Origin: Euzebya pacifica
GTDB taxonomy: Bacteria > Actinomycetota > Nitriliruptoria > Euzebyales > Euzebyaceae
Direction: 5' to 3'
DNA: 64,000 nt
NCBI RefSeq assembly: GCF_003344865.1
Contig: NZ_CP031165.1
Span: 1 to 64,000, forward strand
Part shown: positions 11,904 through 20,607 of the stretch, piece by piece
Layout of the letters: each line of letters begins with the position of its first letter
Position numbering within the stretch: position 1 is the stretch's first letter
Translations under genes and position numbers: made by a program
Notes under the pieces: model-generated
What the model saw: the letters and a program-made list of their open reading frames with translations, nothing else
The model's database searches: none
Told to the model about the DNA's origin: nothing

Positions 11904-12728
11904 TCAGCTGCGGCGCTCGAAGGTGACCGCGAGGGACTTGACCGGGGCGACGTACTTGCCCCACCACGTCCGGAGCAGCTGCTCGGCGCGGGGGTCGTCG
12001 ACCGGCAGCGGATCACCTGGGTCATCGGTGCGGTGCAGGACGGTCATGTGCAGGTCGAGCCGCTTGGCCAGCCGGCGCAGCCGCCACATCGACATGTTCT
12101 GCGTCCGCATGCCCCGTAGCTCCCGGTACTTCTGCCGGCGGTCCGCTGACAGGCCGGGCAGCAGGGCCAGCAGTCCGAAGATCGTGTCGGCCAGGCCGAT
12201 CGGCAACCACGGCGGACCGGCGATGCCGAGGTGCTGCTCGACCGGCCAGATCCGGTTCGGGGTGACCACGAGGATGATCCCGCCGGGTGCCAGGACCCGT
12301 CGCAGCTCCCGGAGGTAGCGCTCGTCGTCCGGCACGTGCTCGATGACGTCCATGGACTCGATGAGGTCGACGCTGCGGTCGGGGATCGGCAGCCGCGCCT
12401 CCGGAGCCAGCTCGTGCACCTCCACGCCTTCGACGTCGGCCACGCGGGACCGGGCCATGTGGGCGAACTGGGCGTCCACCTCGACACCCTCCACGAGTGC
12501 CGCGCCGGCGTCGGAGTAGGCCAGCAAGGACCCGCCGGCGCCACACCCGCTGGACAGGACGCGTGCGCCATCGAGGGGCCGCAGGCGGTCCATGTACCCA
12601 GCCCAGCGGTGGAACCGCTCGATGTCGGTGAAGGTGTGGACCAACGCCTCGTAGTTGAACTGGGCCTCGCGACCGGCCAGGTAGGACTGGACGGCCTCGA
12701 GGAAGGCGGGAGGTGTGGGGTCGGTCAT
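11904..12728 (-). CDS. Class I SAM-dependent methyltransferase
   Basis: 274 residues. The Rossmann methyltransferase core shows motif I VLSSGCGAGGSLLA, an acidic residue in GVEVDAQ, and the UbiE/UbiG-like block DLIESMDVIEHVPDDERYLRELRRVLAPGGIILVVTPN. The Ser and Cys in motif I replace the more usual DxGxG. The C-terminal half (WPVEQHLGIAGPPWLPIGL) resembles methyltransferases acting on lipid or glycan precursors, but the substrate cannot be told. It is divergently transcribed from the next gene with only 15 bases between starts, so the two promoters must overlap the coding ends. Confidence 0.85.
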   Translation of the reverse strand: MTDPTPPAFLEAVQSYLAGREAQFNYEALVHTFTDIERFHRWAGYMDRLRPLDGARVLSSGCGAGGSLLAYSDAGAALVEGVEVDAQFAHMARSRVADVEGVEVHELAPEARLPIPDRSVDLIESMDVIEHVPDDERYLRELRRVLAPGGIILVVTPNRIWPVEQHLGIAGPPWLPIGLADTIFGLLALLPGLSADRRQKYRELRGMRTQNMSMWRLRRLAKRLDLHMTVLHRTDDPGDPLPVDDPRAEQLLRTWWGKYVAPVKSLAVTFERRS

Positions 12729-12743
12729 GGCAGGCTGGGGACG

Positions 12744-13067
12744 ATGAAGCGGTTGGTGATGGTCCTGTTCCTGGTCGGCGTGGTCGCCGCATCCAGGGGG
12801 CTGATCCCGTGGCAGCTGGTCTTCGCCCCGCTGCTCGGCTTGCTGATCTGGTCGATCGGCATCGCCTCGTTCGGGTCGCTCAACCGTGGTGCCGCCCACA
12901 TCCCCGACGGGCCGCCGGAGGCGGTGGATCCCGACGAACGGGTCACGTACACGTGCACCGGCTGTGGGGCCGAGGTCCTGCTGCTGGTCCGCGGGTCGGC
13001 CATGCCGCCCCGCCACTGCGGGGAGAAGATGCACGAACGACGCGAGGTCCGCAGCACCCGCGCCTGA
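12744..13067 (+). CDS. Membrane protein with C-terminal zinc ribbon
   Basis: 107 residues: two hydrophobic stretches (about 4-16 and 23-42), then a hydrophilic tail with CTGCGAEV and RHCGEKM, an FmdB-like zinc-ribbon arrangement (CxxC...C). The tail is probably cytoplasmic. A -10-like CAGGCT 8 bases before the ATG and absence of a ribosome site suggest a leaderless start. Function is unknown. Confidence 0.7.
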   Translation: MKRLVMVLFLVGVVAASRGLIPWQLVFAPLLGLLIWSIGIASFGSLNRGAAHIPDGPPEAVDPDERVTYTCTGCGAEVLLLVRGSAMPPRHCGEKMHERREVRSTRA

Positions 13068-13106
13068 CGCCGGGGCAGGAAATCGCACACCGGGGTGCCC
13101 CCTGGT

Positions 13107-13201
13107 TCGTCCACAGCTGTGGAGAACCCTGTGGAGGAGATTCCCGGTGTGTAGTTCCGCCCTCGGAGTTCATCCACAGACGTGGACAACCCTGTGGATC
13201 C
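13107..13201. promoter_or_regulatory. Cluster of DnaA-box-like sites
   Basis: Six 9-mers within one or two changes of TTRTCCACA lie in about 95 bases. Forward: 13107-13115 (TCGTCCACA) and 13170-13178 (TCATCCACA). Reverse: 13118-13126, 13130-13138, 13181-13189 (CGTGGACAA) and 13193-13201. No gene overlaps them. They are denser here than in the dnaA-dnaN gap. They could form a DnaA titration or reactivation site or an auxiliary origin element. Confidence 0.6.
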
Positions 13202-13225
13202 GCGGGTGCGGGCGAGCGTTGCCCG

Positions 13226-13456
13226 TCAGCGCCACTGGCTGAGGATGCCCAGCCCGACCGCCATCATGACGAAGCCCACGATGATCGCGTAGTTGCCGCC
13301 CGGCAGGAAGCCGGGGAACACGTAGTTGATCAGGATCACGATGATGCCCAGGGCGATGAGCCCCGTGCCGGCGACCGGCACCCACTGCGGGCTGGGCGGC
13401 GGATTCGGCCTCGGCGGCGGTGTGTACTGGTCGCGCTTCGACTTGGACTTGGGCAC
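13226..13456 (-). CDS. crgA: Cell division protein CrgA
   Basis: Small two-span membrane protein of the actinobacterial divisome that bridges FtsZ and the septal peptidoglycan machinery. The 76 residues begin VPKSKSKRDQY (the family's MPKSK start), have a Pro-rich cytoplasmic piece, then membrane segments WVPVAGTGLIALGIIVILI and YAIIVGFVMMAVGLGIL, and end SQWR. GTG 13456 was chosen for the family N-terminus and an AGAGGT site 6 bases upstream. Its position before the sortase gene is conserved in the phylum. Confidence 0.95.
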   Translation of the reverse strand: MPKSKSKRDQYTPPPRPNPPPSPQWVPVAGTGLIALGIIVILINYVFPGFLPGGNYAIIVGFVMMAVGLGILSQWR

Positions 13457-13725
13457 GTCGGCACCTCTGAACGGCTGGCGTTGCGGTTGGCTCCGCACCC
13501 ATCAGGAGGGCTGGAGCACAGGGACAGTAAAGGGTGATGGTACCGCCACCGTGCGCCGATCGAGGCACGCGGGTGGGGGGCGTCCGGTCGACCCGCCCCG
13601 ACGGACGATCGGCTGTGCCCGTCGACGCGGCTACCCTCGCGCGTGGACCGTGACGTGGCGTCGCCCGCTCGTCGCCCACGCGGTCCCGATGTTCCCGCCC
13701 TTCGACGACCCGGATCCTCCTCATC

Positions 13726-14421
13726 ATGCGTACGGCCTTGCGTTCCCTCGGCTGGCTGTTCATCGCCGGCGGTGCCGTGCTGGCCCTGTACCTCGTCTAC
13801 TCCCTGTACTGGACGGGCATCGCGACCAGCAGGGCCCAGGAGCAGTTCCTGGACGACTGGGTCCTCGAGGTCGGCGAGCTCGACGACGGTGGCGACCCCC
13901 TGCTCCCGGTCGAGACCGAGCAGCCGTTGTCGGCCGTCGAGGTCGGCGAGGCCGTTGCGGCCCTGCAGTTCCACCGGCCGGGCAGCGCAGAGCAGCCGGT
14001 GTACGAGGGCCCGTTGTTCATCGTCGAGGGTGTCAACGCCGAATCGCTGAGCGAGGGACCAGGCCACTACCCGGGGACCGCCTACCCCGGTGAGCAGGGC
14101 AACTTCGCGGTGGCCGGACACCGCACCACGGCGGGCGCACCCTTCTACGACCTCGAGACCCTCGAGACCGGGGACGAGATCCACGTGACCGACCGCAACG
14201 GGGTGCGCTGGGTCTACGAGGTCGTCGAGCAGCGGATCGTCGACCCGTCGGAGAACTACGTGCTCGGGCAGGACCCGATCGGCACGGGTGCGCCGGTCCT
14301 GACGCTCACGACCTGCCATCCTCGCTGGTCCAACCGCGAACGCCTCATCGTGTTCGCCGAGCTGGCGGCCGACCAGCAGCAGACCGCGTCCGCACCGTCG
14401 ACCGTGACGACCGCGTCGTGA
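13726..14421 (+). CDS. Class E sortase
   Basis: Membrane-anchored transpeptidase that links surface proteins to peptidoglycan. Of 231 residues, an N-terminal membrane anchor spans about 8-28. The beta-barrel contains GNFAVAGHRTT with catalytic His132, TLTTCHPRW with Cys197, and NRER with catalytic Arg (about 204-206). The tail is Thr/Ser-rich. Location between crgA and trpG/pknB matches actinobacterial housekeeping class E sortases, but the DUF881 gene often present there is missing. A possible substrate is encoded convergently next door (GH18 gene). Confidence 0.93.
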   Translation: MRTALRSLGWLFIAGGAVLALYLVYSLYWTGIATSRAQEQFLDDWVLEVGELDDGGDPLLPVETEQPLSAVEVGEAVAALQFHRPGSAEQPVYEGPLFIVEGVNAESLSEGPGHYPGTAYPGEQGNFAVAGHRTTAGAPFYDLETLETGDEIHVTDRNGVRWVYEVVEQRIVDPSENYVLGQDPIGTGAPVLTLTTCHPRWSNRERLIVFAELAADQQQTASAPSTVTTAS

Positions 14422-14543
14422 ACCCGTGGCTTCGTGGCGGCCTGATCACCGTCGCCGTCCTGGTGGTCGTCTACTTGCTCTTCACGGTCGTCTTCCCGTG
14501 GGTCGAGATCCGCTACGTCACCGACCCCGTGCTCGGCGCCTGA
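14418..14543 (+). CDS. Small single-pass membrane protein coupled to sortase
   Basis: 41 residues (VNPWLRGGLI... to ...TDPVLGA) with one membrane segment, LITVAVLVVVYLLFTVVFPW. The GTG start overlaps the sortase stop as GTGA, a typical translationally coupled arrangement. A similar tiny gene follows the class E sortase in some streptomycetes, from memory. It may assist or position the sortase. The last 26 bases overlap the convergent GH18 gene. Confidence 0.65.
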   Translation: MNPWLRGGLITVAVLVVVYLLFTVVFPWVEIRYVTDPVLGA

Positions 14544-15942
14544 TCCGCCAGCGGATCGTGTGGGCGATGCCGACCAGCCCGAGGAGGGTGGCGGCGGCCA
14601 GCGTGACCATGTCCTCCTCGCCGGGGGTGGCGACGTCCGTGCCGTCCACCGGTGACGGCTCGGTGATCGGCTGATCCAGAGGCTGGGTCGCCACGGTCGG
14701 TTCCCCGGATGGTGTGCCGCCGGCGGGCACCGCACCCTCCTCCACAGCAGCATCCGCGGCCGCGGTCGGGGCCGTGCTCGCGGGAGCCGTGGCAGGGGCT
14801 GATGTGGTCGGGACCGGCTCCACCGTCGAGCCGGGCGCCGACATGGCCGCCAGCTGGGCGTCCAGCGCGGTCCACACGTCGGGCTGCTCGAACCCGGCCC
14901 GCCAGGCGGCGATGCCGGCGAGGCCGTGCACGTCGACCAGCTCGGCCTTGCGCTGCAGGCTCGCGACGTCCTCCAGCCACACCCGGTTGGGACGTCCGTG
15001 CTCGTCGGTCCAGGTGTGCAGGTCCTGCCCGGCAACCGGGTCGTAGGTGACCGCCTGGGACCGTTCGGCCACACGGTTGGCCATGGCGGCCATGCCGAGC
15101 GTGGCCTCAAGCGAGATGCCGTCGCGCGCCGAGGCGTCGGTGGCCCAGTGCCGTGCGTACAACGGCAGGCCGAGGACGACCTTCTCCGCCGGCACCGTGC
15201 GCAGCAGGTACTCGGTGGACTCGCTGACCCACTGCAGCCCGGCCACCGGCCCGTCGCGCCGCAGGGAGTTGTGCTGGTCGTAGCTCATCAGCATCACGTA
15301 GTCGGCGACCTGTCCGAGGCCCTCGCGGTCGAAGGCGGTCGACCAGTTGCCCAGCACCCACGTGTCGGTCATCGCGGTCACGTCCACGGACACGATCACC
15401 TCCGGCAGGGCCTGCTCGAGCTCGCGAACGATATCGGTGAGGAGGAACCGCGTCTCGTCGTGGAGGTTCTCGAAGTCCACGTTGACGCCGTCCACCCCCG
15501 ACCGCCGGACCTCGGCGACGATGCCGTCGACGACCCGCTGTCGCAGGGCCGGGTCACGCAGCACCTGATCGGTCAGGTCGGGGTCGATGTGGTTGCCGAA
15601 GAGGGGCCACACCGCGAGGCCCCTTGCCTGTGCCCACGCCACGAGGTCGTCGTCGGTGTCGAGCTCCAGCCCACCCGGATCGTCCTCGTCCAGGTACCAC
15701 CACGTCGGGGAGATGGTGGTCAGGCCCGCCATCGCCTCGATCTGCGCACGGTAGTCCGCAGAGGACCCACCGTAGAGCCAGGCGAGGGACACGTGGCCGT
15801 CCGCGCGGAGGTGGGGGGTGTCGGCCGGTACCGCGGCGGCCGAGCCCGGTGCACCGCCGGTGAACAACAAGACCATGGCCGACAGCAGGATCCCTGCGAC
15901 GACGGCCCGTGCTGGAGGGACTAAGGTGCGTACGGAGCCCAC
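14518..15942 (-). CDS. Secreted GH18-family glycosidase with C-terminal anchor
   Basis: 474 residues. The signal segment ARAVVAGILLSAMVLLFTGG is followed by a TIM-barrel GH18 domain resembling spore-germination YaaH/SleL enzymes, which act on N-acetylglucosamine linkages. The catalytic motif DGVNVDFE ends with the acid Glu near residue 156; YVMLMSYD and LGLPLYARHW are also present. A Thr/Ala/Pro linker follows. The extreme C-terminus is VATPG, a hydrophobic stretch and an Arg-rich end, shaped like a cell-wall sorting signal. Start GTG 15942 (or TTG 15951) was chosen to place the signal peptide near the N-terminus. Confidence 0.8.
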   Translation of the reverse strand: MGSVRTLVPPARAVVAGILLSAMVLLFTGGAPGSAAAVPADTPHLRADGHVSLAWLYGGSSADYRAQIEAMAGLTTISPTWWYLDEDDPGGLELDTDDDLVAWAQARGLAVWPLFGNHIDPDLTDQVLRDPALRQRVVDGIVAEVRRSGVDGVNVDFENLHDETRFLLTDIVRELEQALPEVIVSVDVTAMTDTWVLGNWSTAFDREGLGQVADYVMLMSYDQHNSLRRDGPVAGLQWVSESTEYLLRTVPAEKVVLGLPLYARHWATDASARDGISLEATLGMAAMANRVAERSQAVTYDPVAGQDLHTWTDEHGRPNRVWLEDVASLQRKAELVDVHGLAGIAAWRAGFEQPDVWTALDAQLAAMSAPGSTVEPVPTTSAPATAPASTAPTAAADAAVEEGAVPAGGTPSGEPTVATQPLDQPITEPSPVDGTDVATPGEEDMVTLAAATLLGLVGIAHTIRWRIRRRARGR

Positions 15943-16012
15943 CCGGGTCAACGTACCAGCGTGCCCACGGCGCCGCCGACGAGGTTCGCACGGGTGGATA
16001 CATGATGGAACA

Positions 16013-19000
16013 ATGCGGCGTCCACGAACCAAGAAGGCGGCAGCGGTGTCCAGAGACGAAACGAGCGCGAAGGAGCGGGCCGAGCTGGCTCGGCAGCAGG
16101 CCGAGGAGGCCCGCCGCAGCGCTGCGCGTCATGCCGCCGCCCGCCGGGCCGTGCAGGACTCCGCCCGTCGCCAGGTTCCGGACCGTCGACCCCCGGCGCT
16201 GAGCCGCAAGCCGGGCCTGGAGTTCCGCGGTGGTGGCATCAGCGTGGACCCGACGGTCACGCGAACCCGCCCGACCCCGCCGACCCCCGAGGTCGAGCCG
16301 GCTCCCGAGCGCCGGGAGGCACCGCCCGAGCCCAGCTCCGACAACGGCAGGGCGGCGCGACCGCGTCCCAGCACGCCGGCCCGCCGTACCGGGGACCGGC
16401 CGCAGCCCCCCGCCACGCTTCGCACCCTGCCGCCGGTGGCCCGTCCGCGCCCCCCGGCGGCCACGCCCCCCGACACCAACCTCCCGGCGTCGACGTCGGC
16501 CCCTGTCGAGGAGGCCCCGGAGCCGGACCTCGACGAGCCGACCGAGCAGCCGTCGTCGACGACCTCCACCGCGGCACCCGCAGCGGCGACCGTTGCAGGC
16601 ACGCCCGCGGTTGCCGACCCGCAGCCCGAGGCCGCGGAACGCCTGGGTGCGTTGACCGGCCTGCCCACCGACATCCCGGCGCTTCCCGACCCCCCATCGC
16701 AGGACGCACCCGAGGAATCCGTTGCGCGTGGTGCCTCCGAGGCACCGGAGGCGGCGGAGTCGGCTGTCGACACGGCCGCCGAGTCCACGGCGCCCGACGA
16801 CATCCCGGCCCTGCCCACCCCACCCATCCGAATGGTGACCGCGCGCGACCTGGAGGCCTCCTCCGCTCGCGCAGGCGCGGTCCAGGACTCGGTGGCGGAC
16901 GAGGCGCCGGCGGAGCCCGCGGTGGACGACCGTCCCGTCGATGCCGACATCGAGGCCCCGGCTTCGGTCGTCGAGCCGACTGCCGACGACGACGCCCCGA
17001 CGATCGTGGCGACGTCGGACACACCGCCGGTCGACGACGAGGCGCCCACCCTCGTGGTCGCGTCCGAACCCTCCGCCGTGGAGCCCGAGGGCAACGAGGA
17101 CGACGGCGTGACGGTGGATGCCGACGACCCCGACGTCGATGCGCCCGCCCTCGTGCTGCCCCTCCCTCCGTCGCGGCCGGAGATGCCGGACACCGACGGA
17201 CCAGTCGACGGTGGCGCCCCCGCCCCGCTGTCGCTGTCGACCGTGTCGATCGACGTCTCGTTGCCGACCGGCGACGAGGACCCCACGCTCGTGGCCGAGG
17301 CGTCACACGTGGAACCGTCCGACGACGTGGAACCGTCCGACGACGCATCCGACGACGAGGCGCCGGCTGTCGAGGCCGAGGCCAGCGACGGGGTAGATGC
17401 CGTCCCGGGCGATGCGGTCATGGACGCGGAGGTCGCTCCGGAGGCTGACGACGACGCCCCGGTCGTCGACACGGCGGACACCTCCTCGATGGAGGGAGCG
17501 GACCGCACGGTCGACCTGTCCCAGGTCCTCGACCAGCTGCCCTCGGCCGCGGACGCGCCGCAGGCGATGCCCGAACGGCCCTGGATCCGGCTGTACCCGC
17601 CGGGTGTGCCCGACACCTATCGCTACCCCCTCGTGCCGATGACGCGGCTCCTCGACGACGCGGCCCAGGACTTCCCCGACGCGACCGCGGTGCAGTTCCT
17701 CGGCACCGAGACGTCCTACCGCGCACTGGGTGAGCAGGTCGACCGCCTGGCCACCGCCCTGCTGCAGCTCGGCCTCGGTCGCGGCGACCGCGTGGGCGTG
17801 GTCCTCCCGTGGTCCCCCCAGCTCGTCCTCGTCCTCCACGCCTGCTGGCGTGCCGGCCTCGTCGCCGTCGTCTGCGACCCCGACGCCGGTCCCGAGGTGG
17901 TGCTCAGGCAGATCGACACGGCCGCACCGACCGCGCTGGTGGTCATCGACACCACCTACCCGGCGCTCGCCGCCTCCAGGGACCAGCTGGCCAGCGTGCA
18001 GCACGTGGTGACCACGGGCCTGCTCGACGTCCTGCCGGCCATCCGTGCGAAGGTCCAGGCCGTCAAGCTTCGCCTGCCGGCCATCACGATCCCCGCCGAG
18101 GACGGCGTGCTGTCGCTCAACGACATCCTGGCGCAGGCTCCCGCGGCCACTCCCCAGGTCGAGCTCGCCGTCGACGAGGCCACCGCCGTGGTCGTCTTCG
18201 ACGGTGACAACCCCGTGGCCCTCAGCCACCTCAACATGATCGCCGCCAGCTTCCAGGCCCGCCTGTGGGTCCCGGATGTCCAGGCCGGCAAGGAGTCCGT
18301 CGTCCTCGTGGGCAGCCCGGCGTCGGCGTTCGTGCTCACCGCGGGCCTCGGACAGGCCCTGCTCTCGGCCGCCACCCTGGTGCTCCCGGAACCCCGTTCC
18401 GGTGCGGCTGCCCGAGTCGTGGACGACATGCGCCCGAGCCTGCTGGTGGGAACCGACGCCGGCCTGACCGACCTGCTGGCGCCGGAGTCCAAGCGACGCG
18501 ACCTGACCTCGATCCGGGTGACCCTGTCGGCCGCGCCCCCCAGCGAACCCGCCATGGCGGCCGCCATGCGCAACCGGACCGGCGGCCGCTTCCGCACCGC
18601 CGTCTCCGGTCAGGCCGTCGGCGGCATGGTCGCGGCCCAGCCGGTGTACGGCGAGTCGCGAACCGGCATCCAGGGCCTGCCGATCACGGACACCGAGGTC
18701 GCCGTGGCGGCCGTCGGCAGCGACGGCGTCGGCACCCTCGTCGCCCGCGGCCCCCAGGTCCCCGGCGACGACGACACCTGGGCGTCCACCGGGTACCTCG
18801 GGCAAATCGACGACCGTGGTCAGGTCAAGGTCGTGGGTCCGGCCGACCGTGTCGTCAGCCACACCGGCGGTACCTCCGACCCGACCGTGCTGGCCACCGC
18901 GCTGCGTCGCACCGACGGTGTGCTCGATGCCATGGTGCGGACCGAGGTCGAGGACGGCGACCTGCTGATGACCGCGGCCGTCATGGTGTCCGACGACACG

Positions 19001-19288
19001 GTGACCGAGGAGCGGCTGATCGCCCGCCTCGGCGAGGTCGTCCCCAACCAGGCGCCCCCGGGACGCTGGACCATCACGGTGGTCACGCCGCCGGAGCCCG
19101 CGGTGGAGGGTGCTGATGCGCCTGCCGCCGGGGACGTCGTCGATGGCCCCACCGCCGACGACGCAGGTGCAGCACCTGCCGTGGACGGGTCCGCGGACGC
19201 GGGTGCCGAGGACGACAGCTCCGGCCCGACGGGGTCGGCCGCCGCCGACCACGGGACCGTGGGCCCGCTGCCGCTGCCGCCCCGCTGA
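16013..19288 (+). CDS. Giant disordered protein with degenerate acyl-CoA-synthetase (ANL) domain
   Basis: 1091 residues, no signal or membrane segment. Residues 1-60 are charged and coiled-coil-like. Up to about 515 is Pro/Ala/Asp/Glu-rich and probably disordered, with repeats of IPALPxPP and of acidic-PT[IL]V (Thr330, Thr346, Thr425). From about 518 to 1010 lies an adenylate-forming fold (YPLVPMTRLLDDAAQDFPD, TGYLGQIDDRG). The ATP-binding Ser/Thr/Gly loop YTSGTTGxPKG is replaced by VVFDGDNPVALSH, so catalysis is unlikely. The tail is acidic. TACATG 8 bases before the ATG suggests a leaderless start. Function unknown; the cell-envelope cluster context hints at a scaffold. Confidence 0.75.
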   Translation: MRRPRTKKAAAVSRDETSAKERAELARQQAEEARRSAARHAAARRAVQDSARRQVPDRRPPALSRKPGLEFRGGGISVDPTVTRTRPTPPTPEVEPAPERREAPPEPSSDNGRAARPRPSTPARRTGDRPQPPATLRTLPPVARPRPPAATPPDTNLPASTSAPVEEAPEPDLDEPTEQPSSTTSTAAPAAATVAGTPAVADPQPEAAERLGALTGLPTDIPALPDPPSQDAPEESVARGASEAPEAAESAVDTAAESTAPDDIPALPTPPIRMVTARDLEASSARAGAVQDSVADEAPAEPAVDDRPVDADIEAPASVVEPTADDDAPTIVATSDTPPVDDEAPTLVVASEPSAVEPEGNEDDGVTVDADDPDVDAPALVLPLPPSRPEMPDTDGPVDGGAPAPLSLSTVSIDVSLPTGDEDPTLVAEASHVEPSDDVEPSDDASDDEAPAVEAEASDGVDAVPGDAVMDAEVAPEADDDAPVVDTADTSSMEGADRTVDLSQVLDQLPSAADAPQAMPERPWIRLYPPGVPDTYRYPLVPMTRLLDDAAQDFPDATAVQFLGTETSYRALGEQVDRLATALLQLGLGRGDRVGVVLPWSPQLVLVLHACWRAGLVAVVCDPDAGPEVVLRQIDTAAPTALVVIDTTYPALAASRDQLASVQHVVTTGLLDVLPAIRAKVQAVKLRLPAITIPAEDGVLSLNDILAQAPAATPQVELAVDEATAVVVFDGDNPVALSHLNMIAASFQARLWVPDVQAGKESVVLVGSPASAFVLTAGLGQALLSAATLVLPEPRSGAAARVVDDMRPSLLVGTDAGLTDLLAPESKRRDLTSIRVTLSAAPPSEPAMAAAMRNRTGGRFRTAVSGQAVGGMVAAQPVYGESRTGIQGLPITDTEVAVAAVGSDGVGTLVARGPQVPGDDDTWASTGYLGQIDDRGQVKVVGPADRVVSHTGGTSDPTVLATALRRTDGVLDAMVRTEVEDGDLLMTAAVMVSDDTVTEERLIARLGEVVPNQAPPGRWTITVVTPPEPAVEGADAPAAGDVVDGPTADDAGAAPAVDGSADAGAEDDSSGPTGSAAADHGTVGPLPLPPR

Positions 19289-19301
19289 GGGTGGGCTGCT
19301 G

Positions 19302-19973
19302 ATGCCGACCCGCGACGCCTCCCGGACCCGCTCCCGCGCACGTCGCGGTGACGGTGCCCGGCTGCGCGAGGAGATCCTCGAGGCCGCGACCGAGCTGTTG
19401 CTGGAGACCGGCGACGAGGCGGCCGTGTCAGTGCGGGCCGTCGCCACCCGGGTCGGCGTCACCCCTCCCTCCATCTACCTGCATTTCGCCGACAAGAACG
19501 AGCTGCTGTTCGAGTGCTGCAGCACGCTGCTCGGCCGGCTGCGGCGCGACATCCTGCAGTCCGCCACGGCGCTGGAGGACCCCGCCGAACGGCTGCGGGT
19601 TGCCGCCCACGCGTTCGTGCGCTTCGGGATCGACAACCCCGAGCCGTACCGCATCATCCTCATGTCCCCCCACCACGACCTCCCGGCGGGGTTCGACCCG
19701 CAGGCCTACGAGGGGTTGCTGGCGTTCAACGCCCTGCGAGGCCTCGTGGCCGATGCCATGGACGAGCGGGCCGGTGATCCGGACGACCCGAGCTCGCCGG
19801 CGTCGATGCATGCCATGGGACTGCTCATGGCGGTCCACGGCGTGACGAGCATGATGGTGGCCAAGGCCGTGGAGCCCATCGACTTTCCCTGGCCGGACGT
19901 GGACCGCCTCGTCGACCACGTCATGGACGTCCACCTGGCGGCGATCCGCCGCACCGCCACCCCACCCCGATAG
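19302..19973 (+). CDS. TetR family transcriptional regulator
   Basis: 223 residues. After a basic N-terminal stretch, the HTH is EEILEAATELLLETGDEAAVSVRAVATRVGVTPPSIYLHFADKNELL (split here only for reading: helix-turn-helix at about 35-70). The C-terminal ligand and dimer part resembles TetR_C/WHG-type domains (AHAFVRFGIDNPEPYRIIL). It lies 13 bases after the ANL-like gene and 8 bases before trpG, so the three may be cotranscribed. Ligand and targets are unknown. Confidence 0.88.
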   Translation: MPTRDASRTRSRARRGDGARLREEILEAATELLLETGDEAAVSVRAVATRVGVTPPSIYLHFADKNELLFECCSTLLGRLRRDILQSATALEDPAERLRVAAHAFVRFGIDNPEPYRIILMSPHHDLPAGFDPQAYEGLLAFNALRGLVADAMDERAGDPDDPSSPASMHAMGLLMAVHGVTSMMVAKAVEPIDFPWPDVDRLVDHVMDVHLAAIRRTATPPR

Positions 19974-19981
19974 GCCATCCC

Positions 19982-20581
19982 GTGACACGGATCCTGCTGA
20001 TCGACAACTACGACAGCTTCACCTACAACATCGCCCAGGAGCTCGGTGAGCTGGGTGCGGACGTCACGGTGACCCGCCACGACGCGTTCGTCCTCGAGGA
20101 CGTCGCCACGGACCGGCCCGACGGCATCGTCATCTCGCCCGGCCCGGGTACCCCGGACGACGCGGGCCTGTCGATGGACGTCATCCGTCGGTTCGCAGGG
20201 GACATCCCGATCCTGGGCGTGTGCCTCGGCCACCAGTGCATCGCGCAGGTCTACGGCGCGACGATCGTGCAGGCCCCCGAGCTGGTCCACGGCAAGGTGT
20301 CGGCCATCCACCACGACGGCCGCGGCGTCTTCGCCGGCCTTCCGCAGCCGTTCGACGCCACCCGCTACCACTCCCTCGTCGCTGACCCCGCCACCGTGCC
20401 CGACGTGCTGGAGATCACCGCCCGCACCGGCCCCGAGTCGACCCACCCCGACATCATCATGGGCCTCCGCCACCGCGAGCTCGCCGTCGAGGGCGTCCAG
20501 TTCCACCCCGAGTCCATCCTCACCCGCAGCGGCATGAAGCTCCTCGGCAACTTCCTGGCGGAGTTACCGGTCAAGGTGTAG
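19982..20581 (+). CDS. trpG: Glutamine amidotransferase subunit TrpG/PabA
   Basis: Supplies ammonia from glutamine to anthranilate or aminodeoxychorismate synthase. The 199-residue class I amidotransferase starts ILLIDNYDSFTYNIAQ, has the nucleophile elbow GVCLGHQ and the catalytic His-Glu in VQFHPES. GTG start. Position upstream of the pknB block is the same as in mycobacteria (trpG/pabA). As there is no synthase partner nearby, tryptophan versus folate use cannot be decided. Confidence 0.93.
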   Translation: MTRILLIDNYDSFTYNIAQELGELGADVTVTRHDAFVLEDVATDRPDGIVISPGPGTPDDAGLSMDVIRRFAGDIPILGVCLGHQCIAQVYGATIVQAPELVHGKVSAIHHDGRGVFAGLPQPFDATRYHSLVADPATVPDVLEITARTGPESTHPDIIMGLRHRELAVEGVQFHPESILTRSGMKLLGNFLAELPVKV

Positions 20582-20607
20582 GAGGAGGGCTGGGTTTGCT
20601 GGTCCGC

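Noticed and set aside
13643-14050. GTG-started open frame upstream of the sortase, behind a TACCCT
   Set aside because: It is in a different frame from the sortase and encodes a Arg/Pro/Ser-rich sequence typical of a shadow frame.
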